A DNA stretch of 64,000 nucleotides from JBGTGG01 sp964398945 (GCA_964398945.1 CAYNOT010000008.1:62001-126000), one strand, 5' to 3'; positions 1 to 9,284 are shown, counted from the first letter of the stretch. Translations and numbers: made by a program. Notes: generated by a model from the letters alone, not told the origin.

Positions 1-938
1 TACCCATGCCTTCCTCTACCTATACAGGTTTCGTTATCCTTCGTTCCAATCTTACGGATGGTAGTGAAAAGGATATTGCAAGGGCAGTTGAGTATGGTAA
101 AAAGGTAAAGATTTATCCGTATGCCCAGGCAGCCAAACCACCGCAGACTGTATTCATCGATTTGCTGGAAGTGGATTTCAGCAACACGATACCGTATGAC
201 CTGCACTTTTTTGAATTGCTCAACCAGTTTGTGCAACGCGAGCCCTGGCTCACACGCGACCAGGCGATGATCGATCAGTTGAAAACCATTGGTATTGTTA
301 AAGGAAAAGACTTTAAGCCCGATGCCCGCACCCGGGAAATTCTGAAAGCTGCCATTACCGATGCACACGGCTGGCTCGACAAGAAATATGAGCAAGTGTT
401 TTCAACACCTTTTTATGAAGGCACACATTGGACGTTACCTGCTTATCCGGATTTTGTAAAAGCGATCCAGGTCAATTATGAGTTAGACGATATTTATCCG
501 ACCGATGAAAGAGCCGTTAGTTATTCAATTGCATACTTCAGCGCCAAGCATCTGGGCGCAGGGCAGTTTTACCTGATGACACCTAAGGACAAAAACGACC
601 AGTCGTTCGATGGATCAAAAACATATCGCCTGCATTTGCCGCCCAATGTTCCGGTAAAACTGTACTGGTCTCTGACTTTGTACGATCGGGAGACACATGC
701 CCTTATCAAAGGCGTGAAGTACGCCAGCCGTGCATCGACAACACCGGGATTACAAAAAAATGATGACGGATCAACCGACATTTATTTTGGAGCCAAAGCT
801 CCGGAAGGAAAAGAATCGAACTGGGTTCCTACCGATCCGCAACGAAGATTTGAAGTATTGGCGCGCTTCTATGGTCCTGAAAAATCATTCTTTGAAAAGA
901 CCTGGGCGATGGATGATATCGAGGAAGTGAAACTTTAA
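1..938 (+). CDS. DUF1254/DUF1214 domain protein, 5'-truncated by window edge
   Basis: The reading frame is open to the first base of the window, so the ATG at 6 is probably internal and about 310 C-terminal residues are visible. Family members are usually 450-480 aa, with an N-terminal DUF1254 and a C-terminal DUF1214 domain. The visible part starts near the end of DUF1254 (GFVILRSNL, then KVKIYPYAQ and FIDLLEVDF). It continues into DUF1214 (SIAYFSAKHLGAGQFYLM, TYRLHLPPNVPVKLYWSLTLYDRET). These proteins are secreted or periplasmic and of unknown biochemical function. Confidence is good for the family and low for any activity. Confidence 0.85.
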   Translation, partial: PMPSSTYTGFVILRSNLTDGSEKDIARAVEYGKKVKIYPYAQAAKPPQTVFIDLLEVDFSNTIPYDLHFFELLNQFVQREPWLTRDQAMIDQLKTIGIVKGKDFKPDARTREILKAAITDAHGWLDKKYEQVFSTPFYEGTHWTLPAYPDFVKAIQVNYELDDIYPTDERAVSYSIAYFSAKHLGAGQFYLMTPKDKNDQSFDGSKTYRLHLPPNVPVKLYWSLTLYDRETHALIKGVKYASRASTTPGLQKNDDGSTDIYFGAKAPEGKESNWVPTDPQRRFEVLARFYGPEKSFFEKTWAMDDIEEVKL

Positions 939-1046
939 AACCATCCTCAGAACGATAGTTAGAAAAAGTTATAAATGATTTGCGCATGAAACCCAATTAC
1001 ACACTCTATGATTGTTTTCTCGGAGCATTCCTAAAAAATTAAAATT

Positions 1047-1850
1047 ATGAAAAGACTATTCATTATCTCTGTGATCTGCATGCAATGCATGACCGCAACA
1101 CTGTCCCTTCAGGCACAGGAACAACAAGCTCCTAGGCACCCTCCGCAACTCGATGAAGAAACGCTGAAGAAAGCCAACAACCCGATGGCGAAAGTCAAGG
1201 CATTTAATGTGCATAACTACATTGTTTCCTCTATCTATGGTACCGATGTTCAGCAAAACCAGTTCATCCTTCGCTACGCACAGCCGGTAGGCAAATTCCT
1301 GCTGCGGGCTTCATTGCCGTTTGTTACTGTCTCGCAGCCGGAACTGCCCCCAACTTTTGGCGTTGGTGATTTTAATGTGTTTGCCATCTACAACCTGCCG
1401 GCATCAGAAGGCAATCAATTCGGAATCGGCCCTGCTATCAGTGCACCTACGGCAACCAGTGATGCAACAGGCACAGGCAAGTGGCAGGCCGGGCTTTCTG
1501 CATTGGCTTTCTTTGCCAAAAGCCATCAGTTGCAGGTAGGCGCATTGTTGCAATGGCAATCTTCCTTTGCAGGAGATGAAGACCGCGCTGACATCAGCAT
1601 GCTTACATCACAGGTATTCTTTATCTGGCAGGTTGGCGCAGGATATTACCTACGAAGCACAGGCGTATGGTCATTCAACCTCGAAGATCCGGGAAATTAC
1701 AATGTACCCATCGGGCTGGGTGTTGGTAAAGTGGTTAAGGTAGGAAAAGTAGTGTTCAACATTTTTGCCGAGCCTCAATTCACTGTGATGGCGGAAGGGT
1801 ACGGACAACCGAAGTTCCAGACGTTTGTTGGATTCAATACACAGTTCTAA
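1047..1850 (+). CDS. Putative outer-membrane beta-barrel protein
   Basis: This 267-aa protein has a clear signal peptide (about residues 1-24, ending near LSLQAQ). It is rich in alternating aromatic and small residues, as in beta-strands, and ends in Phe (VGFNTQF), as many outer-membrane barrels do. It resembles small transporter-like or MetA/neuromedin-U-like barrels, but I cannot assign a substrate. It lies 108 bp downstream of the DUF1254/DUF1214 gene on the same strand, so the two may be co-expressed. Start chosen at the ATG preceding the KR-rich signal sequence. Confidence 0.6.
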   Translation: MKRLFIISVICMQCMTATLSLQAQEQQAPRHPPQLDEETLKKANNPMAKVKAFNVHNYIVSSIYGTDVQQNQFILRYAQPVGKFLLRASLPFVTVSQPELPPTFGVGDFNVFAIYNLPASEGNQFGIGPAISAPTATSDATGTGKWQAGLSALAFFAKSHQLQVGALLQWQSSFAGDEDRADISMLTSQVFFIWQVGAGYYLRSTGVWSFNLEDPGNYNVPIGLGVGKVVKVGKVVFNIFAEPQFTVMAEGYGQPKFQTFVGFNTQF

Positions 1851-1862
1851 GAAGTCGAAAGG

Positions 1863-2021
1863 ATGTATAAGGGAACCTTTCTTTTTTTGCTGATCGTTGG
1901 AACCTCTTCATCTTTTGCACAGCATGGTGCCGTAAAAACCGGAAAGAATCCATTCCATGGTGCGTATCATGACAGCCTGCAGGCCATGTCGTTCAGCCAA
2001 GTTCCTGCATTTGATACCTGA
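1863..2021 (+). CDS. Small secreted peptide ORF or gene remnant
   Basis: This 52-codon ORF starts 12 bp after the barrel gene. It begins with a convincing signal peptide (MYKGTFLFLLIVGTSSSFAQ) followed by 32 mostly polar residues ending in VPAFDT. I do not recognise it. The signal peptide suggests the frame is or was translated. The short mature part could mean a small secreted factor or the 5' remnant of a longer decayed gene. Reading past the TGA gives only 24 more codons before another stop. Confidence 0.35.
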   Translation: MYKGTFLFLLIVGTSSSFAQHGAVKTGKNPFHGAYHDSLQAMSFSQVPAFDT

Positions 2022-2136
2022 AAATTGCCGGGTGAGAGTTTCTGTAAAAAAACTATTTGTGTAGCTTGGAATAACTTCATCAAGTTGAAATAAAGTATGA
2101 ACGTTATGGTGATCGAAAATTTTACAAAGGAATAGT

Positions 2137-2847
2137 ATGACAAAGACTTTTCTTAAAGCAGAATGGAGAAAACTTGCGATGATCAATTATGTTGTCGATC
2201 CGGCTTTATTGATGGACTATCTCCCAAACAAAACGGAACTTGATGTATGGAACGGCACCTGTTATGTAAGCCTGGTGGGTTTTATGTTTCAGAATACAAA
2301 AGTGAAAGGAATAAAAATCCCCTTTCATGTTGATTTCGAAGAAGTCAATCTGAGGTTTTATGTTCGCTACAAAGATGCCAATGAATGGAAGCGTGGCGTT
2401 GTTTTTATAAAAGAGGTTGTACCGAAGTCATTGTTGACATTTGTTGCTAATACAATTTATAATGAGAATTATGAGACAATGCCCATGCAGCATACTTGGT
2501 TATCGTCTGCCGATCAGTTGCATGTTGAATATCGCTGGAAAAAGAATAACTGGAATTCGGTTAAAGTGATTGCAGATGTAATTCCAAAAGCCATAGCACC
2601 TAACAGTGAAGAAGAATTTATCACTGAACATTACTGGGGCTATACAAAAATTACCGCGGAGAAAACTTCTGAGTACGGAGTGGAGCATCCGAAATGGGAT
2701 ATGTACCCAACACTTGATTATGAAATAAACGTTGATTTCGGGGATGTGTATGGTGCGGGATTTGAATTCCTAAACAAGGAAATTCCGAGGTCTGTTTTTT
2801 TAGCGGAAGGCTCTGGGATTGAGGTGAAGGCGGGGAGGATTATTTAA
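2137..2847 (+). CDS. DUF2071 (YqjF-like) family protein
   Basis: This 236-aa soluble protein has no signal peptide and spans the whole length typical of the DUF2071/YqjF family. Family-like segments are the N-terminal ALLMDYLPNKTELDVWNGTCYVSLVGF, seen here as PALLMDYLPNKTELDVWNG followed by YVSLVGF, then EVNLRFYVRY, RGVVFIKEVVP and a conserved HYWGYTK near residue 168. The family has a double-barrel fold related to acetoacetate decarboxylase, but no reaction is established. It appears to be a single-gene unit between the barrel locus and lepB. Confidence 0.8.
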   Translation: MTKTFLKAEWRKLAMINYVVDPALLMDYLPNKTELDVWNGTCYVSLVGFMFQNTKVKGIKIPFHVDFEEVNLRFYVRYKDANEWKRGVVFIKEVVPKSLLTFVANTIYNENYETMPMQHTWLSSADQLHVEYRWKKNNWNSVKVIADVIPKAIAPNSEEEFITEHYWGYTKITAEKTSEYGVEHPKWDMYPTLDYEINVDFGDVYGAGFEFLNKEIPRSVFLAEGSGIEVKAGRII

Positions 2848-2977
2848 AGATGAAAGCGAGCGAATTGTGTAACATAAATTTTACCGTTTGGGTAATATCC
2901 TAAACCCACCTACCAACCATTTCGTAACACGGGTAAACCCAAATCGTTATGAATGGCCATGTAATACTTTTCACCAA

Positions 2978-2995
2978 CCGAAATGATTATTTCGG
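2978..2995 (+). promoter_or_regulatory. Hairpin in the lepB upstream region
   Basis: A 7-bp perfect inverted repeat (CCGAAAT-gatt-ATTTCGG) lies about 60 bp upstream of lepB, nested inside a wider AATGGCC/GGCCATT repeat (2952-2958 and 2994-3000). No T-tract follows, so a regulatory site or mRNA leader structure is more likely than a terminator. Function is not known. Confidence 0.3.
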
Positions 2996-2997
2996 CC

Positions 2998-3058
2998 ATT
3001 CCCCCGCTAAGACGAGACAGGTATGTGTCCACTCAAAACAAATTATTAACAGATGAAA
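2998..3058 (+). repeat. Copy 1 of a two-part repeat ending at a start codon
   Basis: Bases 2998-3011 (attcccccgctaag) match 28228-28241 with one mismatch. Bases 3041-3058 (aattattaacagatgaaa) match 28261-28278 exactly. The two blocks are 29 bp apart here and 19 bp apart in the second copy. The 3' block contains the lepB ATG. It looks like a short dispersed element, or a shared leader sequence, placed directly in front of genes. Confidence 0.5.
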
Positions 3059-4177
3059 CTAACTATTTTTAGAAAGAAAAAACCTCAAAAGAAAAAAACA
3101 GCGCTGATTGAATGGCGCGATAGCATTGTCTTTGCTGTAGTGGTGGCCACGCTTTTTCGGTGGTCGTTTGTGGAAGCGTTTGTAGTGCCTACCTCTTCCA
3201 TGGAAAATACCATCCTGGTTGGTGATTATTTGTTCGTAAGTAAATTCCATTATGGACCGCGCACACCAAGAACACCACTACAAATTCCATTAACGCATCA
3301 AAAAATATGGAGAACAGAAATTCCATCGTATTTGGAGTGGATTGAGTTGCCTTCGTATCGTTTTCCCGGTTTGCGAAATGTTGAAAGGGGGGAGCCGGTT
3401 GTTTTTAATATCCCGCCAAAAAAATTAAGTGATGGCATCGAACGGCCTATTGATTTGAAAACCTATTATGTAAAGCGTTGTGTTGCAATTCCCGGGGATG
3501 TGTTTGAAATCAAAGACAAACAGATTATCGTCAATGGACAACTACTGATGAATCCAACCAACATGAAGTTCAGTTATTTTGTAACGGCCCGGGAAGAAAT
3601 CAACCCGCGGCATTTTGAGAAGCTCAACCTCACAACCGAAAATTATTACCGGGCTGGCCATACCGAAGACCAAAGGGTTATATACAGGATGTTCTTAACA
3701 GAAAAGCAACGTGAGGAAATGCGTAAACTTCCCTTTATCGTTTCCGTTGCTCCGGATACGTCCGCATCGGATCACCCCAATGCAGCTATTTTTCCTGAAT
3801 CAAAAAGCAATAGTTGGAATGAAGATAATTATGGGTCCCTTGTGATTCCCGCGAAGGGAATGAAAATGATGGTGAATGATTCGATGTTAAATGTTTATGG
3901 TGAAATTATAAAATTATATGAAGGTCATGAGGATGTGGTGATGGATGAAGGTTCGCTGCGCGTGGATGGAAAACAGGTTGACGTATATACATTTACACAG
4001 GATTATTATTTCATGATGGGGGACAACCGGCACAATTCCCTCGATTCGCGCTTTTGGGGTTTTGTTCCCGAAGATCATATTTTGGGCAAGCCGTTGTTCA
4101 TCTGGATGTCGGTGAATAGCGAGGCTGGCTTCTTTAACAAAGTTCGGTGGAACAGGATTTTCACTAAGATCAAGTAA
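3053..4177 (+). CDS. lepB: Signal peptidase I
   Basis: This 374-aa inner-membrane serine protease removes signal peptides from exported proteins (family S26). One N-terminal transmembrane segment (about 22-45) follows a very basic start. The nucleophile is in FVVPTSSMENT (Ser49) and the general base Lys is in TYYVKRCVAIPGD (about 141). The conserved box MGDNRHNSLDSRFWGFVP lies near residue 323. An insertion of over 100 residues between the Lys box and the C-terminal box makes it longer than proteobacterial LepB, as is common in Bacteroidota. It is transcribed alone and ends at a strong hairpin shared with the convergent peptidase gene. Confidence 0.95.
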   Translation: MKLTIFRKKKPQKKKTALIEWRDSIVFAVVVATLFRWSFVEAFVVPTSSMENTILVGDYLFVSKFHYGPRTPRTPLQIPLTHQKIWRTEIPSYLEWIELPSYRFPGLRNVERGEPVVFNIPPKKLSDGIERPIDLKTYYVKRCVAIPGDVFEIKDKQIIVNGQLLMNPTNMKFSYFVTAREEINPRHFEKLNLTTENYYRAGHTEDQRVIYRMFLTEKQREEMRKLPFIVSVAPDTSASDHPNAAIFPESKSNSWNEDNYGSLVIPAKGMKMMVNDSMLNVYGEIIKLYEGHEDVVMDEGSLRVDGKQVDVYTFTQDYYFMMGDNRHNSLDSRFWGFVPEDHILGKPLFIWMSVNSEAGFFNKVRWNRIFTKIK

Positions 4178-4180
4178 TAA

Positions 4181-4221
4181 AAAAAGGTGGTTCTGTTAAC
4201 GGAACCACCTTTTTATTTTTT
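4181..4221. terminator. Bidirectional terminator between convergent lepB and dipeptidyl peptidase
   Basis: GGTGGTTC and GAACCACC form a stem around an 8-nt partly palindromic loop. The stem is flanked by an A-run on the left and T-runs on the right, so it can act on both strands. It lies exactly between the two convergent stop codons. Confidence 0.85.
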
Positions 4222-4235
4222 GTCACTTTGCTGAA

Positions 4236-6302
4236 CTACTTCTCGAGTACCAGATGCCGGATAAAAAATTCCATCATGCGATCCCGGTCCATGGCAGTAT
4301 GCCCGCGGTCGGGGCCGACTTGTACTTCAAAACTTTTTCCGGCATTTTGCAATGCGGCTATGAGTTGAAGTGAGTTGGAAGGGTGGACGTTGTTGTCGGC
4401 TGTGCCAAAATAAATCATCAGCTCCCCTTTTAAATTTCCAACCATCGACATGATGCTGGTTGCTTCATATCCTTTTAGGTTGTTTTCGAGTGTGTTCATA
4501 AACCGTTCGGTGTAGATATTGTCATAGTTCCGCCAATCGGTAACTGCCGAGTTTGCCACAGCAACATGAAAAACATCCGGATAACGAAGAAGTAAAGTTG
4601 CCGCAGTAGTTCCGCCATACGAAGTTCCATAAACACCAACACGACCTTTATCAAAGTAAGCGCGGTTGTACAATGACTTTACACCCGCAGCAAAATCATC
4701 CATCTCCACTACACACAGATTTCCATAAAGTTGGTCGAGTAATTTTTTCCCCCTTCCTTTAACGTTGCGTCCGTCAATGTTCAAAATGATAAAACCATAT
4801 TCGGTAAGTGCATCCGGATAGGTAAACGTTTCGCGGAATGCGTTGGTGGCCGGCCCACCATAGTTGCTTAAGATCACGGGATATTTTTTTGATGGATCGA
4901 ACGTAGAAGGAAAATGGATCATACCATGCAATTCGGTAACACCATCTGCGGAAATGAAGGTAAATACTTCTGTTTTTTTCAATCCCAATTCATTAAACTT
5001 GGCCATGTCACTTTTTGCCAATTCCGCAACTACTTTTCCTTTTGCATCGATCAGATTTGTAAACGGAGGGATGTCATGCGTTTGTGCTACATCAACAAAG
5101 TATTTATTGTCGGGGGAAAGTGTAATCGTGTGATGGTACTTCGGGTCGGTTAACCGGACATCTTTTGTCCCGTCTAGTTTTACTTTGTGCAGTTGCATCT
5201 TCATGTGGTTCTCACCACTGCGCGCCATGTAGTAAAGCATGTTTTCTTTTTCATCTACTTTCACAATGTTTGCAACTTCAAAAGGATGCCGGGTGATCGT
5301 GCTGATCAACTTGCCGCTAAAGTCATAGAGGTAATAATTGTTGAACCCGCTTCTTTCGGATGCCCAGATAAAACGTTTTCCATCGCTGAGCACTTTCATT
5401 TCAGGCGAGTTTACAGTAAAACTTGGGGACCATTCTTCGCGCACAACTGTTCTGCTTTTTCCGGTGGCTGGATCTGCTGCTCTGAGCTCCATAATGTTTT
5501 GCCTGCGGTTGGTACTATGGTATAGTAACTCTTTTCCATCGGGTGTCCACAACATACCATAAATGTACGTTCCCAGATCACCATCGTTAAAAGGCTTGCC
5601 ATCACGAATATCAAATTGCTTAAGTGTTTTTGTTTCCAAATCATACACCATTAATTCTACCGGAAGATTGGGAGCGCCAACTTTTGGATACGCTTCTACT
5701 TCCAACGAGTCTATAAGTTCCAGTTGATTGAGCAAGACATAATATTTCTTTACATCTTTTTCAACGAACTTATAAAACGCAATTTTTTTACTGTCGGGCG
5801 ACCACCACATGGCCGTGTTTTGACGAAGCTCTTCGCCATACACCCAGGTGGCAATTCCATACTTCACCTGGTTGTCTTCATTGCCATCAGAAGTAATTGT
5901 GATCACATCGCTACCATCGGCATTGCTGAGGTACATGTTGCGGTCTTTTGTAAAGGCTTTGTGTTTTCCATCCGGGGAATCGGCAAAATCATACTGTCGT
6001 CCCCGTACAGGGCCATTGAACCTTCTGCGCTCTGTGGGAGGGGCTTCACCTTTTTCTGAAATCTTTTTTGTTTTGAGTGAGTATGTATACAATTTTTTAT
6101 CCTGTACATAATCAAACGAGCTTCCCTCTTCATTCCACGTTACGCTGAGGTCGCCTGTCTTGACAGCACTGCGAATTTGAGGCGCTACTTTTTGATATTG
6201 ATCGTAGCCCGGCATGGTTTTGAGTTTGTCCTGGGCGTGTGATAGCGAAGTGATGGTTAACGCCAATAGGAGCGCCAGTGCCATTATAAAAGTATTTTTC
6301 AT
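4236..6302 (-). CDS. Dipeptidyl peptidase IV-type serine peptidase (S9B)
   Basis: This exported prolyl dipeptidyl peptidase is 688 aa. A signal peptide (residues 1-23, ending SLSHAQ) is followed by a DPPIV_N beta-propeller (about 80-430) and a C-terminal alpha/beta-hydrolase domain. The catalytic triad is visible: Ser in VYGTSYGGTTA (about 562), Asp in YFGTADNNVHPSN (about 634) and His in DRGHTAMDR (about 666). These enzymes release Xaa-Pro dipeptides in the periplasm or at the cell surface and serve peptide scavenging. The gene is monocistronic and divergent from the sialidase-fold gene, with 141 bp between them. Confidence 0.92.
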   Translation of the reverse strand: MKNTFIMALALLLALTITSLSHAQDKLKTMPGYDQYQKVAPQIRSAVKTGDLSVTWNEEGSSFDYVQDKKLYTYSLKTKKISEKGEAPPTERRRFNGPVRGRQYDFADSPDGKHKAFTKDRNMYLSNADGSDVITITSDGNEDNQVKYGIATWVYGEELRQNTAMWWSPDSKKIAFYKFVEKDVKKYYVLLNQLELIDSLEVEAYPKVGAPNLPVELMVYDLETKTLKQFDIRDGKPFNDGDLGTYIYGMLWTPDGKELLYHSTNRRQNIMELRAADPATGKSRTVVREEWSPSFTVNSPEMKVLSDGKRFIWASERSGFNNYYLYDFSGKLISTITRHPFEVANIVKVDEKENMLYYMARSGENHMKMQLHKVKLDGTKDVRLTDPKYHHTITLSPDNKYFVDVAQTHDIPPFTNLIDAKGKVVAELAKSDMAKFNELGLKKTEVFTFISADGVTELHGMIHFPSTFDPSKKYPVILSNYGGPATNAFRETFTYPDALTEYGFIILNIDGRNVKGRGKKLLDQLYGNLCVVEMDDFAAGVKSLYNRAYFDKGRVGVYGTSYGGTTAATLLLRYPDVFHVAVANSAVTDWRNYDNIYTERFMNTLENNLKGYEATSIMSMVGNLKGELMIYFGTADNNVHPSNSLQLIAALQNAGKSFEVQVGPDRGHTAMDRDRMMEFFIRHLVLEK

Positions 6303-6419
6303 GATTCGATGCGTTAGGTTTTAGCGTTAATAGTAAGGTTTTTATTTTTAAAAAGCAGTAAAAAATATATGGGTGGCGTTGCTCTTTTTCCAGCTCTTTC
6401 ACAATAAACTTGAAACACC

Positions 6420-6438
6420 AATTACATTTAGCGTAATT
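6420..6438 (+). promoter_or_regulatory. Inverted repeat overlapping a promoter-like element
   Basis: AATTAC-N7-GTAATT lies 6 bp before the ATG at 6444 and contains TACATTTA, one base from the Bacteroidota -7 consensus TAnnTTTG. It could be an operator or part of the leader. No good -33 element was found at the expected distance. Confidence 0.25.
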
Positions 6439-6443
6439 AGCGG

Positions 6444-7778
6444 ATGGAAATTTTGAAAATGAGAATTCTGGCTTTATTATTTATAGTACTGTGCGAAACA
6501 TCGGGATTCGCACAATTTAAAAACATAAAACTTGACAGTGCGATTGCAGGGCGTACCCATCAACCGTGTGAACCTACCATTGTGATCAACCGAAAGAATC
6601 CAAAAAACATTGTTGCTGCCTCTGTACTCAATAATGTTTATATAACAGAAGATGGTGGGGAAACCTGGAAGACCATCGCATTGGAATCTTCACACGGTGT
6701 TGCCGGGGATCCGGTGTTGCTTGCTGATAAAAAGGGAACCCTTTATAATTTTCATCTGTCAAATCCCGGTGGCGGGGACCGCGATTCCGATTGGATTGAC
6801 CGGATTGTTTGCCAAATCTCAAATGATAATGGATTGACCTGGAGCGATGGATCTTTTGCTGGCCTCAATCCACCAAAGCATCAGGATAAACCGTGGGCCA
6901 CCATCCAGCCCAAAACCAGGAATCTATACCTCACCTGGACCCAGTTTGATAAATATGGTAGCAGCGATGAGGCACATAAAAGCAACATTATGTTTTCCGA
7001 ATCCAAAGACGGGAAAAAATGGAGCAAGCCCATCCAGATCAATCAACTATCAGGCGATTGTTTGGATGATGACCAAACCACCATGGGGGGATTTCCTGCA
7101 GTGGTGGAAGATCGTCTGTTTGTTGCCTGGTCGGTTGACAATAAAATATTTTTGGATCGCTCTTTTAATAATGGCGCCACATGGTTGACCAATGATATTG
7201 AAATTGCCGAACAACATGGCGGCTGGAACTTGTCGATACCGGGAATATCGCGCAGCAACGGGTTGCCCATTTTAATTGCCGATAATAGCTACAGTCAGTT
7301 TCGGGGAAGTTTGTATTTGGTATATGCAGATCAGAAAAATGGTGAAACCGATACAGATATCTGGTTTAAACGTTCTTCAAATTTCGGTGACAACTGGACA
7401 ACCCCGATTCGGGTGAATGATGATGATGGTGGAAAACACCAGTTTTTGCCGTGGATGACAATGGACAATACTACGGGTATGATTTATATAGTGTACTACG
7501 ACCGTAGGGAGTATGATGATTTGCAAACCGATGTTTACCTCGCGTATTCAAATGACGGGGGAGGGACTTTTAAAAATGTTAAAATCAGTGAAAGCCCGTT
7601 TATCCCAACAGAAGAAACTTTCTTTGGTGATTACACCAACATCGATGCCGACAATGGGATCATCACACCGATCTGGACGCGTATGGATGATGGAAAGACC
7701 AGTGTGATGACAACCATTATTCAGCAGGATGATTTGATAAAGAGACAAATGCCTGAAAAGAAAAAGAAGAAGAAATAA
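6444..7778 (+). CDS. Secreted sialidase-fold (BNR/Asp-box) protein
   Basis: This 444-aa protein has a signal peptide (about 1-23, ending SGFAQ) and at least five Asp-box-like motifs (ITEDGGETW, ISNDNGLTW, SFNNGATW, SSNFGDNW, SNDGGGTF), implying a six-bladed propeller as in exo-alpha-sialidases. I cannot see the arginine triad of true sialidases with certainty, so substrate and catalysis are open. The C-terminus is a poly-lysine run (EKKKKKK). A second possible start is the ATG at 6459. Its stop codon overlaps the next gene's ATG (TAATG), which implies translational coupling to the cupin isomerase. Confidence 0.75.
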   Translation: MEILKMRILALLFIVLCETSGFAQFKNIKLDSAIAGRTHQPCEPTIVINRKNPKNIVAASVLNNVYITEDGGETWKTIALESSHGVAGDPVLLADKKGTLYNFHLSNPGGGDRDSDWIDRIVCQISNDNGLTWSDGSFAGLNPPKHQDKPWATIQPKTRNLYLTWTQFDKYGSSDEAHKSNIMFSESKDGKKWSKPIQINQLSGDCLDDDQTTMGGFPAVVEDRLFVAWSVDNKIFLDRSFNNGATWLTNDIEIAEQHGGWNLSIPGISRSNGLPILIADNSYSQFRGSLYLVYADQKNGETDTDIWFKRSSNFGDNWTTPIRVNDDDGGKHQFLPWMTMDNTTGMIYIVYYDRREYDDLQTDVYLAYSNDGGGTFKNVKISESPFIPTEETFFGDYTNIDADNGIITPIWTRMDDGKTSVMTTIIQQDDLIKRQMPEKKKKKK

Positions 7779-8293
7779 TGATGGTAACGATAGCTCCCGA
7801 TGAAAATAAAGAAGAAGTTGTTGCCCGGATTGAGGCGCAATTAAAAACCAATGGGTTTACTGTAGAAAAAAGAGATACGAACCGGCCGTGGGGTGCATTT
7901 TTAGTATTGGCTGAAGACCAGGCCCGGCAATTTGGAAACCATTATTTCCCGCATCTTTCTTTCGATGAGATCAAGAAAGGGAGAAAGCTGAGTCCCAAGA
8001 TATTATTGGTAGCACCTCATCAGCGGTTAAGTTGGCAATATCACCATCGGAGGGCAGAAATTTGGAAATTAGTGGCAGGCGAGGCTGGGGTAGTTACCAG
8101 TTTAACCGATGAAGAGAAAGACCAGGTCCAGTTGGAGGTAGGAGGCACGATCGTGTTGTCGCAAGGGCAGCGCCACCGTTTGGTAGGCTTGGATAATTGG
8201 GGGGTAATCGCAGAGATTTGGCAGCATACGGATCCGGAGCATCCATCAGATGAAGAAGATATTGTGCGGGTCCAGGATGATTTCGGTCGCTAA
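7778..8293 (+). CDS. Mannose-6-phosphate isomerase-like cupin (type II PMI C-terminal family)
   Basis: This 171-aa single-domain cupin resembles the type II phosphomannose isomerase domain found alone or fused to mannose-1-phosphate guanylyltransferases. Diagnostic segments are RPWGAF (about 41), KILLVAPHQRLSWQYHHRRAEIW (only partly quoted as LLVAPHQRLSWQYHHRRAE) and LSQGQRHRLVG. The paired His and the Glu are the expected metal ligands. The predicted reaction interconverts mannose-6-P and fructose-6-P or a related sugar phosphate. Coupling to the upstream sialidase-fold gene suggests sugar use. Its end overlaps the convergent AraC gene by 4 bp. Confidence 0.75.
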   Translation: MMVTIAPDENKEEVVARIEAQLKTNGFTVEKRDTNRPWGAFLVLAEDQARQFGNHYFPHLSFDEIKKGRKLSPKILLVAPHQRLSWQYHHRRAEIWKLVAGEAGVVTSLTDEEKDQVQLEVGGTIVLSQGQRHRLVGLDNWGVIAEIWQHTDPEHPSDEEDIVRVQDDFGR

Positions 8294-9168
8294 TTGATCA
8301 TTTTCCTTACTTCATTTCGGTAAGCCGATGGGCTTTTGCCCGTGAAAAGCTTAAAGGCTTTATTAAAGTGGGAAAAGTTGTTAAAGCCACAGGCAAGGCA
8401 AATTTCAGTGATGCTGGTGGTTTCTTCAGAAAGCAATTTGGATGCATGCACCAACCGGTTTTCATTGACAAAGCGCGTAAAATTTTTCCCGGCTTTTTTT
8501 TTAAAAAACCTGCAAAAGGAAGGAACGGTCATGTGGGCAAGCTCTGCGATTTCCTCTAAGGTGATGGTGCGTTGAAAATTCTTGCGCACGTAGTTATAGA
8601 TGGTATTCATGCGGTCATTGTCTTGCGGACTTACTTCCAGCATAATCCCCTCACTATTTAGTAATGTATATTCTTTGCATTGCGCCAGTTCTTGCAGTAC
8701 ATCCAACAAGACGAGTAAACGCTTATGGGGCTCTATCCAGGGAATCTCTTCCAGTTTTTTGCCGAGTGCCTCTTTCTTAACACCCTGAAAGGTGATCCCC
8801 ATTTTTGCTTTTTCGAATAGTTGTTTCACCGCAACCATCTCGGGGAGGTCAAAGAAATTGGTGCCCAGGAAATCGGGCTTCATTTGAATAATGGTTTCGG
8901 AGCGGTTGCCTGAAAGCCGGTCCGTAAATCCGGAATGCGGGAGGTTGGATCCGATCAGCATCAGATCGCCATCGTTAAAATAGGAGAGGTGGTGCCCAAC
9001 GTGCCTTTTTCCACTACCTCCATTAATATAGACGAGCTCGAGTTCAGGATGGAAATGCCAGACAGGAATCTTGTTTTGGATTTTCGTATTGAACTGGTTG
9101 ATAAAGAAGGAACTTCCGAAGGAGGGTTGGATACTTTCAAACTCCGCTTTAGATTTTTTGGTTGTCAT
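8290..9168 (-). CDS. AraC-family transcriptional regulator
   Basis: This 292-aa protein has an N-terminal cupin sensor (about 20-110, WHFHPELELVYINGG) and a C-terminal double helix-turn-helix (about 190-290, IAELAHMTVPSFCRFFKKK and ITEICLACGFNNFSHFNKAF). Members of this group usually bind sugars or related small molecules and activate nearby genes. It is convergent with the cupin isomerase and divergent from the paralogue pair at 9386/10334. The shared 217-bp intergenic region is full of short palindromes, so those paralogues and the regulator itself are the likely targets. Confidence 0.88.
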   Translation of the reverse strand: MTTKKSKAEFESIQPSFGSSFFINQFNTKIQNKIPVWHFHPELELVYINGGSGKRHVGHHLSYFNDGDLMLIGSNLPHSGFTDRLSGNRSETIIQMKPDFLGTNFFDLPEMVAVKQLFEKAKMGITFQGVKKEALGKKLEEIPWIEPHKRLLVLLDVLQELAQCKEYTLLNSEGIMLEVSPQDNDRMNTIYNYVRKNFQRTITLEEIAELAHMTVPSFCRFFKKKAGKNFTRFVNENRLVHASKLLSEETTSITEICLACGFNNFSHFNKAFKLFTGKSPSAYRNEVRKMIN

Positions 9169-9244
9169 GGTTTTCAGAATAAAATTTTTCTAAAGATGAT
9201 AATGCAGTATGAATGTTCTGCGGTTATGGTTAGCATAAATATAT

Positions 9245-9284
9245 GTAATATTACCCATATATTATTACATTAAAATTACATGGG
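9245..9284. promoter_or_regulatory. Palindrome-rich divergent control region
   Basis: GTAATATTAC at 9245-9254 is a perfect palindrome and lies inside a larger TGTAATA...TATTACA inverted repeat. Downstream, ggggtaatat echoes the left arm. This AT-rich cluster sits between the AraC gene and its divergent neighbour and is a plausible regulator-binding region. Confidence 0.35.

Noticed and set aside
5187..5525. Plus-strand ORF opposite the dipeptidyl peptidase
   Set aside because: Antisense shadow of a clear S9B gene; the peptide has no family character or own control signals. Similar shadows opposite other long genes were also dropped.
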